Of a stretch of DNA of 64,000 bases, positions 54,176 to 64,000 are shown piece after piece; within the stretch, counting starts at the first letter, position 1, and each line of letters opens with the position of its first letter. Origin of the DNA: Hoplostethus atlanticus (Eukaryota > Chordata > Actinopteri > Trachichthyiformes > Trachichthyidae); the NCBI GenBank assembly GCA_034670405.1, contig JAXDDX010000045.1, positions 1,587,001 through 1,651,000 of the forward strand. The letters run 5' to 3'. The notes under the pieces are model-generated. The model made no database searches and was not told the origin of the DNA. It worked only from the letters and a program-made list of their open reading frames with translations. Made by a program: the position numbers and the translations under genes.

Positions 54176-54624
54176 AGTAAATAATTTAAAAGCCCATCTG
54201 GTAATCTGTCTGATTCATCAGCCAGCCTCTTTCACATCTCTTCATAGAAGAACTGTTGGTCTGTGCTGCTCTGAAACCAGTGAAACAGTAGCTGCCACCA
54301 ATTTGCTCCACAGTATTTTCAGATTGCCACTGATGAGCGAATGAAGCCTAATAAAGGATTGTTCATTACTAAAGTGCAGATAATTGTCTCTACGTTACTA
54401 GCTGCCTAACAAGACTCATAAGACAACGTTTCAATCAAACATGGATCTTCAACAGGTCATCTTCGTCCGTATGAGGATCCATTTTGGATAGAACGCTGTA
54501 AAATGATGAACAATGATGAACTTGTATTTGATCAAGTCTCTCCTGATTGGCTGTCGACCCTGCCCCTGGATGTTGAGTTAGTATTTGCAGTAGTTTGTGG
54601 TGTTGTGGGGTGGCAGGACCTGCT

Positions 54625-54743
54625 CTACTCCTGCAGGGTGCTTTTGGATGTGATGTGGAGGCCTTCCTCCTTCAGCCTCTTCAGCGCTGGCCCGTAGATG
54701 TCCTTGGTCATGGGAACCACCAGACCTTTGGTGGAGATTTCTC
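54625..54743 (-). CDS. aass: aass last exon
   Basis: Acceptor CCCTGCAG. Encodes [20 protein letters not shown] then [18 protein letters not shown] and TAG (54625-54627). Human ends ...KAEGIIYTTQSTIKP, so length and alignment agree. Confidence 0.96.
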
Positions 54744-57700
54744 CTGCAGGGTGGAAACAAGCTCAGGATCAAACTTCACCTCAGCAACAAAAAGCTGAAG
54801 CCTTCAACATCACTTTTCTCCAAAGTGCCGTACATCACCAGGACTGTGTACATTCTTCGTGTGGGAATTGAACCCGAGCACCAAATTTCCTAAAATTGCT
54901 CAATAGAGGAAATTCCCTACAGTGCTCCAGACGGAAAACCTGGATTACTCTGATGGACCTGGATGCTCCATCACCCTGAACACCAGCATTAGATCAAACC
55001 TGCGTACACCCCTGGTATCGTTAGGACGGCATGCAAGCCTCCTCCTACTACTGCTGCTATTTTGCACATCTTGCCAATGCTGGAATTGACTTTTTCATAC
55101 ACTTCATACTGATACAAGTCAGTAATGTATGTTCATATTACCCCCATTTGTTCTATTCTTATTTCTAAGCTGCTGCAAAAACCCACTGGGATCATCAAAG
55201 TTTAATGTAATAAACAAACCTGAATAAGATGCAGCATAGTAGAAATAAAGACAAAATACATGCAAAATCACACAAAGAAGCAATAAATTAAACAACGCAG
55301 CACTAACTATCCTCCCTCCTCCCAGTGGTACTGACCGTCGAGGACCATGCGTGCAGCAATGGCTGCTGGGTAACCAACAGTCTTGGCCATGGCGGAGAAG
55401 CCGTTGGGGTCGCCGTACACCACCAGGCTGATGTGTTTGGTCTCCAGCTCGCCGGTCGGGTGGCGAAGACCCACGTCGTTACGCATGATGACCATGTCTC
55501 GCTCGCCGTTATCTGAGGAGAGAGAGCGAGAGAGAGGGAGAGAGAGAGAGAGAGAGAGAGAGTCAGTTAGGTGTTAAAAGGTTTCCAGTGAGGAAAGTTT
55601 TGGTCAGGAGAGAATTGCTAATATGAACACTATGAATGCAGGCTACCTCCTCACCTGCTGTGTAACTGAGATCAGGCTAATGAAGTGAAACCATGTACAC
55701 CTTTAGAACTTCATGACTTCTCATCAGTCTAAATAAAGAGTTTCTGTCTGTCTGGCTTACCAAAGGAGAGTTTGGCCTCCAGGTGCTTCGCCAGAGCACC
55801 CAGGACACTCTCAGCATGGGGGACCGACTCCCCGCTCAGCATCCCAAACCTGAAATATTGGAAAATATAGATATATATGGATATACATACATCCATACAT
55901 ACATACATACAGGGGCGGACTTAGTGATTTTGGGGCCCTAGGCAGAGGCAAGCATGGGGCCCCCTGAATCCCAACCTTCACTCTTTTCCATCCTTTCTAT
56001 TCATCACCTTCAAGCTGGGCTGAGCTACTAGAGCTGGTTGAGCTTGGAGGTGGTGGAACACTAGCAGGAGTTGATTCTTTCATGAAAACACTTGTTATTT
56101 TCTTTTCTTTGCTTTGCTTCATGTTTTTATTTCTTTCTGTGGGAAAGAAAGCTTAAAATCAAGTGGCAATATAGCACTAGAAGTCAAGTGGAGTAGTCAA
56201 TTAGAGCCTGACTGAGAGGGGGCGGGGCCATGACTCAAGACTGAATTTGAGTTTGAATTTCTCCTTTTGTTGTAACAAGGGGGGGGGGGGGCCCTCTGGC
56301 TGCTGGGGCCTCAGGCAATCACCTGCTGGTACCTAATGGTGAGACCGCCCCTGCTACATATATACCAACTCACAATAAAATAACCTTCACAGAGCAACAC
56401 CCCGCGGCGGCCCACACATCCTTGGCTACGTCTAAAGAGATGAGCAGTTGCTTTTTGTAGCGAATTGAATAAAGGTCAGTGAATTACGCCCTGAGCGCGC
56501 TAGCTTTTTACCCTTTTAACACCACAAAGGGAATGTTTCCAACACTTCACTTTTACCGTTTGCGGAATTCACTTTCAATGCCAGCATCATTCTTCCCTTC
56601 AGCGCCGACAGCAGGGGAATAACAAGACAACAGAGCCTTGGTCTGAAGATTAGCGTGAGCACACTATGCCACTTTACACGCCATTAGCAAGGGAAGTGAA
56701 AAGTCTCTATATGAAAAAGTGTCTCGGCCTTGCTCAGCCCTGCCATCAACAGCAGGAATCAGAAGCTGTCATCTGCCTCCTCGGAGGCAAAATGTACATC
56801 TTAACTCATTTAAAGGGGCACTAAGTGAGGTTTTTCCTGCCTCATATCACATAATATATCTGCAGGGTTGATAGGGTTGGTGATCAATACCAATGACTCA
56901 TCGATTACTTGGTCAGCTGATGAGATTTCTGGCTTTCAAAACTCAAGTTTCAATTCTTTGAAAAAAAAACAAGGGCCTATAGGATAGGTCATCTGATCTG
57001 ACTGAAACAACACTAGATCACTTCTAGTCAACTATGCATACTCTCAAAGCTAAGTCACTAGGCACTAAGGTAGCGAGGGTCGGGGTTTCAATCCCACTGG
57101 GCCCATTCCTAACAGAAATATACACGGCCAAGGTTCCCATTGTGGCCCGATGTAAAATTCCTGACTTTCCATTACTTAGTCAGAGCACTACCATGACCTA
57201 AACATTTCCTTCCTTCCTGGCTTGTTAATGTTCTTTTCCAGCTGGGCTGTAAGCCACCTGCTAATGCAAAGAAAGAGTGAAACAAGTTGGAAAATACAAT
57301 CTGCTATGTTCCTGTAAAGTGACCCATCGGTAAAATTCACTGACTTCCCCAGAGAATCTTTCAAATTCCAACTTCCCCTGTTTGGAATACATCTCTGGTC
57401 TCACCATCTCAGAGTGTCCATTCTGAAGTCGTCCTTTCCGATGCGTTCGTATACAGCTTCTTCAAAGGCATCATGGGAGATGGAAGTGGACAGGCCCATC
57501 TGCTTGCAGAGCAGCTCTTTCTGCAGCACGGAGAAACCAGAGCAAGGTCACTGTGTCAGCATCATGTATACTCTCTAGTCTGTCCACTTTGCACTAAGGA
57601 GCTGATCAGCTGAAAATACAGCTGGAAATACAGTTGGAAATACAGTTGTAATACAGCTGGAAATACAGCTGGAATAAAGCTGGAAATACAGTTGGAATAC

Positions 57701-59454
57701 AGCTGGAATACAGCTGGAAATACAGCTGGAAATACAGTTGTAATACAGCTGGAAATACAGTTGTACACCTCACTTAAATAAGGAATTATATAGAAACAAA
57801 TACAACGTAATGCTCTGTGACTTCTGCAAAAGTCTTACGCACAGCACCAAACAAACAGACCAACACAAAAATAAACATCTAAGACCAAATTTATATAAAA
57901 ACATCTAGGTCTATCTAAGTCTTTTCCTCAGTTCTGTATGTGTGGTATTAATAGCATTTTAATGGGATTTGGTTGCAGTACTAGCTTACGAACTTGCTGC
58001 TAGCTGTAATGCTTACCCAGGAAACCGGAGGTGAGGTGTGATCCAGCATGGGGCAGGACTCGGTGTCGATCAGACCCAACTTCACAAAACCACTCATGGC
58101 CTTCGTGAAGCCCTGCAGGATGAAGGAACACAAGGTGAACGGACTCATGGTGATACTAAGTCACAGAACTTCACAACTGCACAACCAAAACTTGCTACGC
58201 TGTGTCCCTGTTGGTTGTCGGTGTGTTGCTGTACCTTGAAGCGCAGCGTCCCTCGGACCAGGGTGTGCGCTGCCTGGATGCCGTAGGGCTCGGCGTACTT
58301 GGTGCTGTCGCGGTTCGGGAATCCCTCCAGGTTGAAACCAGGAAGGAAATCCATCCCAGCCGTGGAGTCCATCAGAGAACCGCCGGCCGGGATACTCACC
58401 ACCTGGGAGCGACACACACACAAGCCAGGAGACATTCATCACCTTCTTCTTGGTTTCTCCTAAATAAATAAATATACATTTTGACAAAATATTACACAAA
58501 AGCATATATACACATAGAGTAGACCAGTCCTTTCTGGTCCTTTGAGGCCACTGTACCTGGTTGTCCTGGAGGAAGATGGCGGGGCTGATGGTGTTGAGGA
58601 GGACGCCGTACGGACTCCAGCTGAACTTGTAGCGAAGAGGATTGTCTGAACATTCAGGAGCAGGAAGACCGCCACAGAACGAGCTGTAGGACTCCACCTG
58701 AACCAACACGAGGCCGACATCACCATGAGCAGTAAACCTGCAACCACCTCCCATTCACAACCACAGTCGCACAACCACACTCTTTACTGCTGCACTAGGG
58801 CACGTCGCACACTGGCGCCCCCAAATGGCAGCGAGGGGTAACTGTTGGGCAACGGTTTGAACTTCACTTCCCAGAAATCCTGTGTGGTGACGTCAGTAAA
58901 CCGGTCTGTGATGCTTCATACCAAAGGAAACCAAAGATCTAATGTCGGGGAGTCCAGCACCTCTGACATCATCTGACGACATTTTGGAGATTAGCCTGCT
59001 AGCTAGCTAACGGTGCACGGTTTTTGTCCTGCTGAAATTATATCTGCTATGTTGAATTTCTGTCCAGTATTGATCGTTTTCACCACATAGACATTATACA
59101 AATATGTTTACATCTCTTTAAAAATTTCTCCTTTTCATTTAGTATCACTCATGTATACCAACTTTATCATGTAGTAAAATTAAGGTTGTTTTGGGGCATT
59201 TTCTACCGTGGGGCTGTGTGGGCGTTACCCTTGCCTGTGGGCTGTGGGCGTGGCCTGAGTTGATTGACATGTCTATTCTTATTATTGCATCGCTGGTTAT
59301 TTGTGGACTAAAACTTGTGGAAATGAACAAGCGAGGGACGCATGCACTCAGGCTGTTTGGTGAATCAACATGGCTGCCAGGAAGCCTCTGTCTACATATG
59401 TTCAAACAATCATTATCAGCAAACACACAGTAAACACACACACACGCACACACG

Positions 59455-59506
<52 letters not shown>

Positions 59507-59647
59507 TGGTTTCACACACACAGCGCTCACTCACAGTACAGCCGTCAGCCTTGGCTTGGTCGATACACTCCATGGCCAGCATGTGGTCGATGCCAGGGTC
59601 CAGGCCCATCTCATTCACTATGGTGATGCCTGCCTCCTCGGCACTGG

Positions 59648-59723
<76 letters not shown>

Positions 59724-62143
59724 ATTATTTATATTATTTGTTTTCATTTATTTAATATTTTTTTCACTTATCTTTATTTAATTTTTTTTTTTTAACTTTT
59801 GCATATGTTTTCATACTGCATATATTTTCTTCTATATTTTCACATTTTTGGTATATTTTCATACTGTATTTTTCATTCAAAGTGTATTGAGTAGAAATAT
59901 ATGAAAAAAATATTTCATCAATTTTTTTCATGTTTTCATTCATTTTCCTCGTCTCAGGATGCTCTACTGCTGTTACTTTGCACAGCCTGCATACACTCTG
60001 TACTTCATATAGTTTCATACTTTTATTCCAATATTTTGACTCAATACATGCATTCTTCTGACACATTTGCTGCTGCAACGATAGAATTTCAATAAAGTTT
60101 CATTTTATCTAATAAAGCCATTTCATAAATGTATATTCCATGTAGGGGAGACCTTTGGGACCTTTGGGACCTTTGAGACCGGGGCACTTTGGGACAGACT
60201 GAAAATAGAAGACCTGACCTGATGAGAGGGGTCCTAGCTTAGATTTCATGGCACCACACAGCATGTTTCACCAATGGAAACCTTCTATTTTTAGTCCCAC
60301 GTGCCCCTGGTCTCCCCTACTCTGCAATTAAAAGTGATTATGAAACGTAAAATGCACCGGGTGTTGAGAACAGCAGATGGAAAAGCTTTCACGATCTGAC
60401 CAGAGATCAGATACATTTATTGATATGAACATGTTGCTGATTTTAATAAAGTTTGTTCTGTCCAGTCCTGCTGTAAGAGAGTTGAGTGTTGAGTGTTGGC
60501 TCCCTGCTGGTTCTCACCTCTGCTGCAGCTCCTTCATGGCAGGACTCAGGTAGCTGGCCGTCACCATGTTGACCTTCCTTTTGATGCACTGCTTGGCGAT
60601 GACGGGATGGAAAGCGTACGGCAGCATGCTGAGGACCAGAGGGAGGAACAGAAGATCTGAGCAGGGAAAGTGAACGAGGAACCTCCTTGAACAACCACCG
60701 TCAAGGCAGGTTATTAGACAAATAATAATATTTTTTTTTACAATTACATAATATTTCCATTTCCATTGAACGTTTGAAAAATTAAAGGGTCCATACAAAA
60801 ACCAACCATACTGTATGTGGTGTCAGTGTGTTTTGGACTTCCTTTATGTCAAACAGCAGTAAATGTTGGCGGTCACGTAGCTGAAGGTAGTCTGTCTTCA
60901 CTATTACTATTATTATTATTGTTATTGTTATTATTATATAAAGGTGAGACATTGTTTCTGCTCATCTTTAAACCAATCACCAATTTATCAGCCAATATAG
61001 CAGATTTTCTCCCCAGTGATCAATGGCTCCAACCCACTACACTGATAACAGAGCCAAGTGTTCTGTGTCACATGGCTCCTACTTGGGCTGTACAATGAAA
61101 TAAAATAAATAAATAAATAAATAAACAACAAACCGAACAAACAAACAAATTAATAAATATGCAATTTCCGAATTGCAAGAGTCTGCTTTTCCCCCAGAGG
61201 CGTTTCAAACAGCTTCCTGAACAAGGTGTTGTACAGGATCTCCGGCCTACAAGTCGAAGGAAATCTTTCCTTTACATTCAAAACCCACAATTATTTGAAG
61301 ATTTTCTTGCTGAAAAAGCGTTTGTGTAGAAAACGCTGTGGCAAAATAAACAATAGCAACATGTTTTATGGTGCAGCATAACTGAGGTACCTGATGACCA
61401 AGTCGTGCTCTTTGACCAGAGAGTCGAGGCGACCTTCCTGGCTGGTGACGTCCAGCATGACGGGGATGGTGTTGGGATACCTGGCGGCCAGCTCCTCCGC
61501 CTTCTTCAGCAACGCTGATGCTACACACAACATGGAGGAGGTCAGGGGACAGGATGAGCATCACTGGAAGAAGTATTGTGGAAAAAAACCCTCCAGCATG
61601 ACCGTGGGGGTCGCAAGTTAGAAGTGACTCAGAGCTCCTGAGTGGAGCATTTGATACTGTTGTTCATGACATCCTGTTAGACTGGACAACTAACTACAGT
61701 GGTTCAGGTCTTATCTGACTGGGCATGCTTTTATGGTGCTCTAGGTGATTACTCTTACAGGAAAGTTAACAATAGGTGTGGTATCCCACATGGCTCCATT
61801 CTTGGGTCTCCCCTTTTTAAACTTTAAACACTGTAGTCATCTAGGAGCTGGTTGGTACAGTGTTTTGCTCAAGGACACTGTGGCAGGACAAACGGCTGCT
61901 GGGACTGAACCAGCAGGACAGTTTCTCACTGCTGCTCCATAACATCCAGTTCAGTTTCCTTGACCAAACCTCTCTAGCGTAATGTTTTAGATCACTTTCC
62001 AAGCCTAGAAAACCAACGTACCTATGGTCACCTGGGTTCCCTCGTCCCGGGTCAGGTACTCGATGACGGGTCCGGACACGTACCCTGAACCCAGCAGCAA
62101 AACGCGCTTCACCCCGTCTTTCTTCATGATCTGGGCCCGTTCC
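54625..62143 (-). CDS. aass: Alpha-aminoadipic semialdehyde synthase, saccharopine dehydrogenase half (11 exons, 5' incomplete)
   Basis: Bifunctional mitochondrial enzyme of lysine degradation. The half seen here is saccharopine dehydrogenase, which splits saccharopine with NAD+ into glutamate and aminoadipic semialdehyde. Eleven phase-compatible exons give about 458 residues, matching the C-terminal half of the roughly 926-residue vertebrate protein. Visible markers: Rossmann dinucleotide loop [12 protein letters not shown] in the first exon seen, [68 protein letters not shown], and the C-terminal [15 protein letters not shown]. No frame breaks. The N-terminal reductase half and the mitochondrial leader must lie beyond the right edge. 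Transcribed towards ptprz1. Confidence 0.97.
54744..55335. other. aass last intron
   Basis: 592 bp with nothing recognised. Confidence 0.75.
55336..55512 (-). CDS. aass: aass exon: [14 protein letters not shown] region
   Basis: Acceptor CTCTCCTCAG, donor GTCAGT. Encodes [20 protein letters not shown] and [20 protein letters not shown] then ARMVLD, matching human [20 protein letters not shown]. Upstream on the - strand is a long (CT)n tract (55521-55561). Confidence 0.97.
55521..55561. repeat. (GA)n microsatellite next to aass exon
   Basis: On the transcribed - strand this is a (CT)n tract ending a few bases before the acceptor, so it serves as the polypyrimidine tract. Confidence 0.93.
55761..55849 (-). 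CDS. aass: aass exon: [14 protein letters not shown] region
   Basis: Acceptor AATATTTCAG, donor GTAAGC. Encodes [20 protein letters not shown] then KHLEAKLSF, matching human [20 protein letters not shown]. Confidence 0.95.
55850..57404. other. aass intron with hAT-like MITE
   Basis: Holds an (ATAC)n run (55884-55909), a hAT-like MITE (55910-56353) and a B-box-like piece near 57060-57110 (CGGGGTTTCAATCCCACTGG). The rest is unremarkable. Confidence 0.75.
55910..56353. mobile_element. hAT-like MITE, 444 bp
   Basis: Begins CAGGGGCGGACTTAGTG and ends GTGAGACCGCCCCTG, an imperfect inverted pair sharing CAGGGGCGG. The G/C-rich GGGGCCCTAGGC near the left end pairs loosely with GGGGCCTCAGGC near the right. 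Flanks CATACATA and CTACATAT are similar but not a clean 8-bp duplication, perhaps because the left flank is a mutable microsatellite. Confidence 0.7.
57405..57520 (-). CDS. aass: aass exon: [11 protein letters not shown] region
   Basis: Acceptor GTGCTGCAG, donor GTGAGA. Encodes [20 protein letters not shown] then [14 protein letters not shown], matching the human KQLLCDLVGIS region. Confidence 0.95.
57521..58016. other. aass intron with 12-bp minisatellite
   Basis: Minisatellite at 57611-57765 with units GGAAATACAGCT, GGAATACAGCT and GTAATACAGCT. Near 57850-57930 a fragment of the 36.8 kb MITE interior (ATCTAAGACCAAATTTATAT). Confidence 0.8.
58017..58112 (-). CDS. aass: aass exon: [15 protein letters not shown] region
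   Basis: Acceptor CATCCTGCAG, donor GTAAGC. Encodes [20 protein letters not shown] then [12 protein letters not shown], matching human [20 protein letters not shown]. Confidence 0.96.
58235..58402 (-). CDS. aass: aass exon: [15 protein letters not shown] region
   Basis: Acceptor CGCTCCCAG, donor GTACAG. Encodes [20 protein letters not shown] and [20 protein letters not shown], then [12 protein letters not shown], almost identical to human [20 protein letters not shown]. Confidence 0.98.
58557..58697 (-). CDS. aass: aass exon: [10 protein letters not shown] region
   Basis: Acceptor TTGGTTCAG, donor GTACAG. Encodes [20 protein letters not shown] then [20 protein letters not shown], equivalent to human [14 protein letters not shown] and [15 protein letters not shown]. 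Confidence 0.98.
58698..59534. other. aass intron
   Basis: Contains family A copy 4 (58812-58965) and CA/CGCA repeats at 59435-59502. Confidence 0.8.
58812..58965. repeat. dispersed repeat family A, copy 4
   Basis: CCCCCAAATGGCAGCGAGGG, AGAAATCCTGTGTGGTGACG and AAACCAAAGATCTAATGTCG match 505-620 in order. Confidence 0.65.
59535..59643 (-). CDS. aass: aass exon: [12 protein letters not shown] region
   Basis: Acceptor GTGTTCCAG, donor GTGAGT. Encodes [20 protein letters not shown] then [16 protein letters not shown], matching human [20 protein letters not shown]. CA repeats lie close on both sides. Confidence 0.97.
59649..59720. repeat. (CA)n microsatellite before aass exon
   Basis: On the transcribed strand a (GT)n tract that stops only five or six bases before the exon boundary at 59643. 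Confidence 0.97.
59721..60517. other. aass intron
   Basis: AT-rich at 59720-59960, a TIR element at 60142-60320, and a piece of family B (about 60345-60420). Confidence 0.75.
60142..60320. mobile_element. short inverted-repeat (MITE-like) element, 179 bp
   Basis: Left end GTAGGGGAGACC and right end GGTCTCCCCTAC are perfect inverted repeats; inner GGGGCAC and GTGCCCC also pair. The left side has three direct CTTTGGGAC copies. No clear target duplication is seen. Confidence 0.7.
60518..60628 (-). CDS. aass: aass exon: [14 protein letters not shown] region
   Basis: Acceptor TGGTCCTCAG, donor GTGAGA. Encodes [20 protein letters not shown] then [16 protein letters not shown], matching human [20 protein letters not shown]. 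Confidence 0.97.
60629..61390. other. aass intron
   Basis: Holds (ATT)n at 60901-60937 and (AAAT)n at 61097-61130. Nothing else recognised. Confidence 0.75.
61391..61520 (-). CDS. aass: aass exon: [24 protein letters not shown] region
   Basis: Acceptor TTGTGTGTAG, donor GTACCT. Encodes [20 protein letters not shown] and [20 protein letters not shown] then IS, the second Rossmann half of saccharopine dehydrogenase. Confidence 0.94.
61521..62021. other. aass intron with LINE reverse transcriptase remnant
   Basis: 501 bp; the LINE fragment is described at 61625-61830. A SINE-like GTTTTGCTCAAGGACACTGT lies near 61860-61925. Confidence 0.7.
61625..61830 (+). mobile_element. degraded LINE reverse transcriptase fragment
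   Basis: Reads in pieces as [13 protein letters not shown], then WFRSYL-like sequence, then [15 protein letters not shown], matching the order AFDTVDHxILL, WFxSYL and GVPQGSxLGPLLF of LINE reverse transcriptases. Stops and small shifts interrupt it. Confidence 0.65.
62022..62143 (-). CDS. aass: aass exon: Rossmann GSGYVSGPV, start of dehydrogenase domain
   Basis: Acceptor GTCCTGCAG, donor GTACGT. Encodes [20 protein letters not shown] then [29 protein letters not shown] is the dinucleotide-binding loop. The first base of the exon completes a codon from an exon outside the window. Confidence 0.96.
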
Positions 62144-64000
62144 CTGCAGGACGTTTAACACTGGCTTAGTCCAATCACACAGCTGCACTAGAAAGACTAC
62201 ACAACGTTTCCATCCAGCTGTCAGGCAAACCTTAGAAATGATGCAAAAATGTGTATCGATGGGACAGCGGTCTCTACTAGTCTCTATGCCGCATCATCAT
62301 TTATTTAACAAGCATTTCTAGCAAAATTTGCTTACCGACAAAAAAGCATTCCTGCTTCAAGCTGGTGTCAAAACTTTTGCAGTATTGATGAAATTGTATT
62401 GAAATTCGCCATTTCTAATTGGACACTTGGATGGAAACCCGACTCATCACAGTGTGAAGTCAACTTGCTCATGTAAAGTTACATTCTCTCTTGCAAACAT
62501 ACAAATGATGAAAAAGAAAAAAGAAAATAATTCACTGCATTTTCCTTGATTTGTAGCGCATTTTGTTTGGCAGCAGAAAGGAAGTGGAAATAAATTTTGG
62601 GGGAGATTTTGTTTGAGATCTGATTAAAACTCTTTCAGGCAAATGGATTAACAGAAACAGAAATCACTCATGCTCTGTGTATATCATCCTCTTCCTGACA
62701 TTATATATATAATATAAAATGCATAGAATGGATAAAATCAGCTCAACTTGTGGCCAAGTAGACGTTCCAGCAATGCTCATAATTCTGCAACACTAGAAAA
62801 TGTGCAAAAAGTCAAGGAGGAAAATTATTTTGATCAGCTCAGCAGCTTCTCTATGGTGGAGGGGGAGTGTGGGGGGAGAAGGGGAGTGTGGGGGAGGTGG
62901 GGGGGGGTAAATGAAAAAAAATCAAGACAATTTTAAGAATTTGGTTCATTGAGTGTTTGGTTCACAAAACCAGTATCATCAGCAATCTATGGTGAGGAAT
63001 ACCATGCAGGAGTGTTGTGACCATGTGATCAGGGGTTTATAGACACAACCGGGGTCAGTTAAAAAGTCTGTGGTTTTGCATGCTGGATTATCCTAACACC
63101 ATCAGACAATAGAGGCATCGCCCCTGGTGACCTGTAAGACTGAGCAGTTTGCTCAGCGACGTTTAATAACCCCCCCGAACAAATCCCTGAGGAGTCAGAG
63201 GGATGTACTCGTTAGCCTTGGCCTAATTGGATGCGACACTGCACACGTGCAGAAGCCACAACATGACTGGCTTGAGGTTGGGCATCGGTCCGCCCACCCG
63301 GAGGCCCGCCCACCCGGAGGCCCGCTTCCTTAATTAAAAAACGAGACGGGCGACGGCACCGTTCCCTCAGGAGGATTTCTCTGTAAGTTTACATATCTTA
63401 AGGAGCCAAACTCAATCAGAGGGATTAAGATTCTGTGGCATAGCTTGTCTGGAAAAATGATCAATCAAAGAAAACCCATCAGTCTTACAAATGGCCTAAA
63501 TATGAGAGCAGAACGCCTCGGTCTGAGCAGCAGCTCCTACAGAAGGATTCACCACTGTACTTTTGGTTTAAACCAGATCCTCCTCAAGGAAAGGCTGAGT
63601 CAAATCTATTGTTTATATGGAACGACTCCATAGCAAAGCTGCACAGGCTTTGGCAAAGGGCTTCATGTTAATACTATTAAAACATGTATGACAGAAGCAA
63701 AGCAACACTGATTGGATATGGAGTGGAGTGTGTTTATTAGCAGCAGGATAGACTGAAGCTGCAGGTTAAAGAGAGAAGCGCTGTAATCCTACCAAGCAAC
63801 AGAATTGGAGAAATAAATTCAAGATTCAAGAACTTTATTTGTCACATACACACACGGGGTGTGTAGTGAAATGAAAAGTGGCAATGCTCAACGGGAATGT
63901 GCAAAAGGCAACAGTACACAGTATTTACAATAAAAAAACCACAATATTTACAGTATTACAGTAATTACAGTAAGAGCTCTTATATAAAAAAAACAACACA
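62144..64000. other. aass intron, right edge of window
   Basis: I searched the - strand for reductase-domain exons and found none. Visible: an inexact GC-rich tandem (CCGCCCACCCGGAGGC, two to three copies) at 63289-63325, and at 63816-64000 a reversed LINE-like tail beginning TTCAAGATTCAAGAACTTTA. Confidence 0.65.

Larger units (their letters stand above)
50538..54624. other. ptprz1 3' UTR and convergent intergenic region with aass
   Basis: The ptprz1 3' UTR starts at 50538; its end is not certain. AATAAA on the + strand at 52813-52818 and 53427-53432 are candidate poly(A) signals. For aass on the - strand, AATAAA complements at 54170-54175 and 54138-54143 are candidates. A repeat piece at 51899-52020 recurs elsewhere in the window, and family A copy 3 lies at 52945-53217. 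No other gene was recognised. Confidence 0.65.

Noticed and set aside
61041-61135. Possible regulatory AT-rich element
   Set aside because: Simple (AAAT)n repeat with no further signal.
62144-64000. Expected lysine-ketoglutarate reductase exons of aass
   Set aside because: No - strand frame here matches the reductase domain or the segment preceding the Rossmann exon, so they are taken to lie beyond the window.

Overview
This window is vertebrate nuclear DNA, almost certainly from a teleost fish. The genes are split into short exons with GT-AG introns, microsatellites are dense (CA, AGAT/AGAC, TCTG and others), and the introns carry interspersed repeats typical of ray-finned fish: LINE 3' tails, tRNA-derived SINE pieces, hAT and Tc1-like non-autonomous elements. 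I cannot name the species.

Two protein-coding genes are present, converging tail to tail. On the + strand, 10826-50537 holds 29 coding exons of ptprz1 (receptor-type tyrosine phosphatase zeta): end of the N-terminal leader, carbonic-anhydrase-like domain (exons 2-8), fibronectin III domain (9-10), a 2.36 kb Ser/Thr-rich chondroitin-sulfate exon (12), transmembrane exon (13), juxtamembrane exons including a 21-nt microexon (14-16), catalytic phosphatase domain D1 (17-23), pseudophosphatase domain D2 (24-30), and the C-terminal SLV. The signal-peptide exon was not found; it lies in 1-10825 unrecognised or left of the window. On the - strand, 62143-54625 holds the last 11 exons of aass (alpha-aminoadipic semialdehyde synthase), covering the saccharopine dehydrogenase half; the lysine-ketoglutarate reductase half should lie right of the window. 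The PTPRZ1-AASS neighbourhood is also found in human chromosome 7q31, which supports both calls. The proteins act in unrelated processes (neural and glial cell-surface signalling; mitochondrial lysine breakdown), so their adjacency is inherited synteny and not an operon.

Layout: 1-10825, 5' flank or intron 1, full of repeats; 10826-31771, ectodomain exons; 31772-38508, two large introns around the transmembrane exon; 38509-50537, intracellular exons; 50538-54624, 3' UTR and intergenic; 54625-62143, aass; 62144-64000, aass intron.

The points most worth a second look are: (i) a one-base frameshift in an otherwise intact ptprz1 exon 8; (ii) a strong splice donor inside the mucin exon that gives an in-frame short receptor, matching the known short isoform of the mammalian gene; (iii) the juxtamembrane microexon; (iv) many exon junctions that directly abut microsatellites; (v) nested transposons with intact target duplications, notably a foldback element carrying a second insertion (38678-39333) and a 1.27 kb hAT element (48665-49939) inside a repeat whose empty paralogue lies at 34 kb. 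I found no convincing new molecular system; the novelty here is gene-structural and transposon-related.
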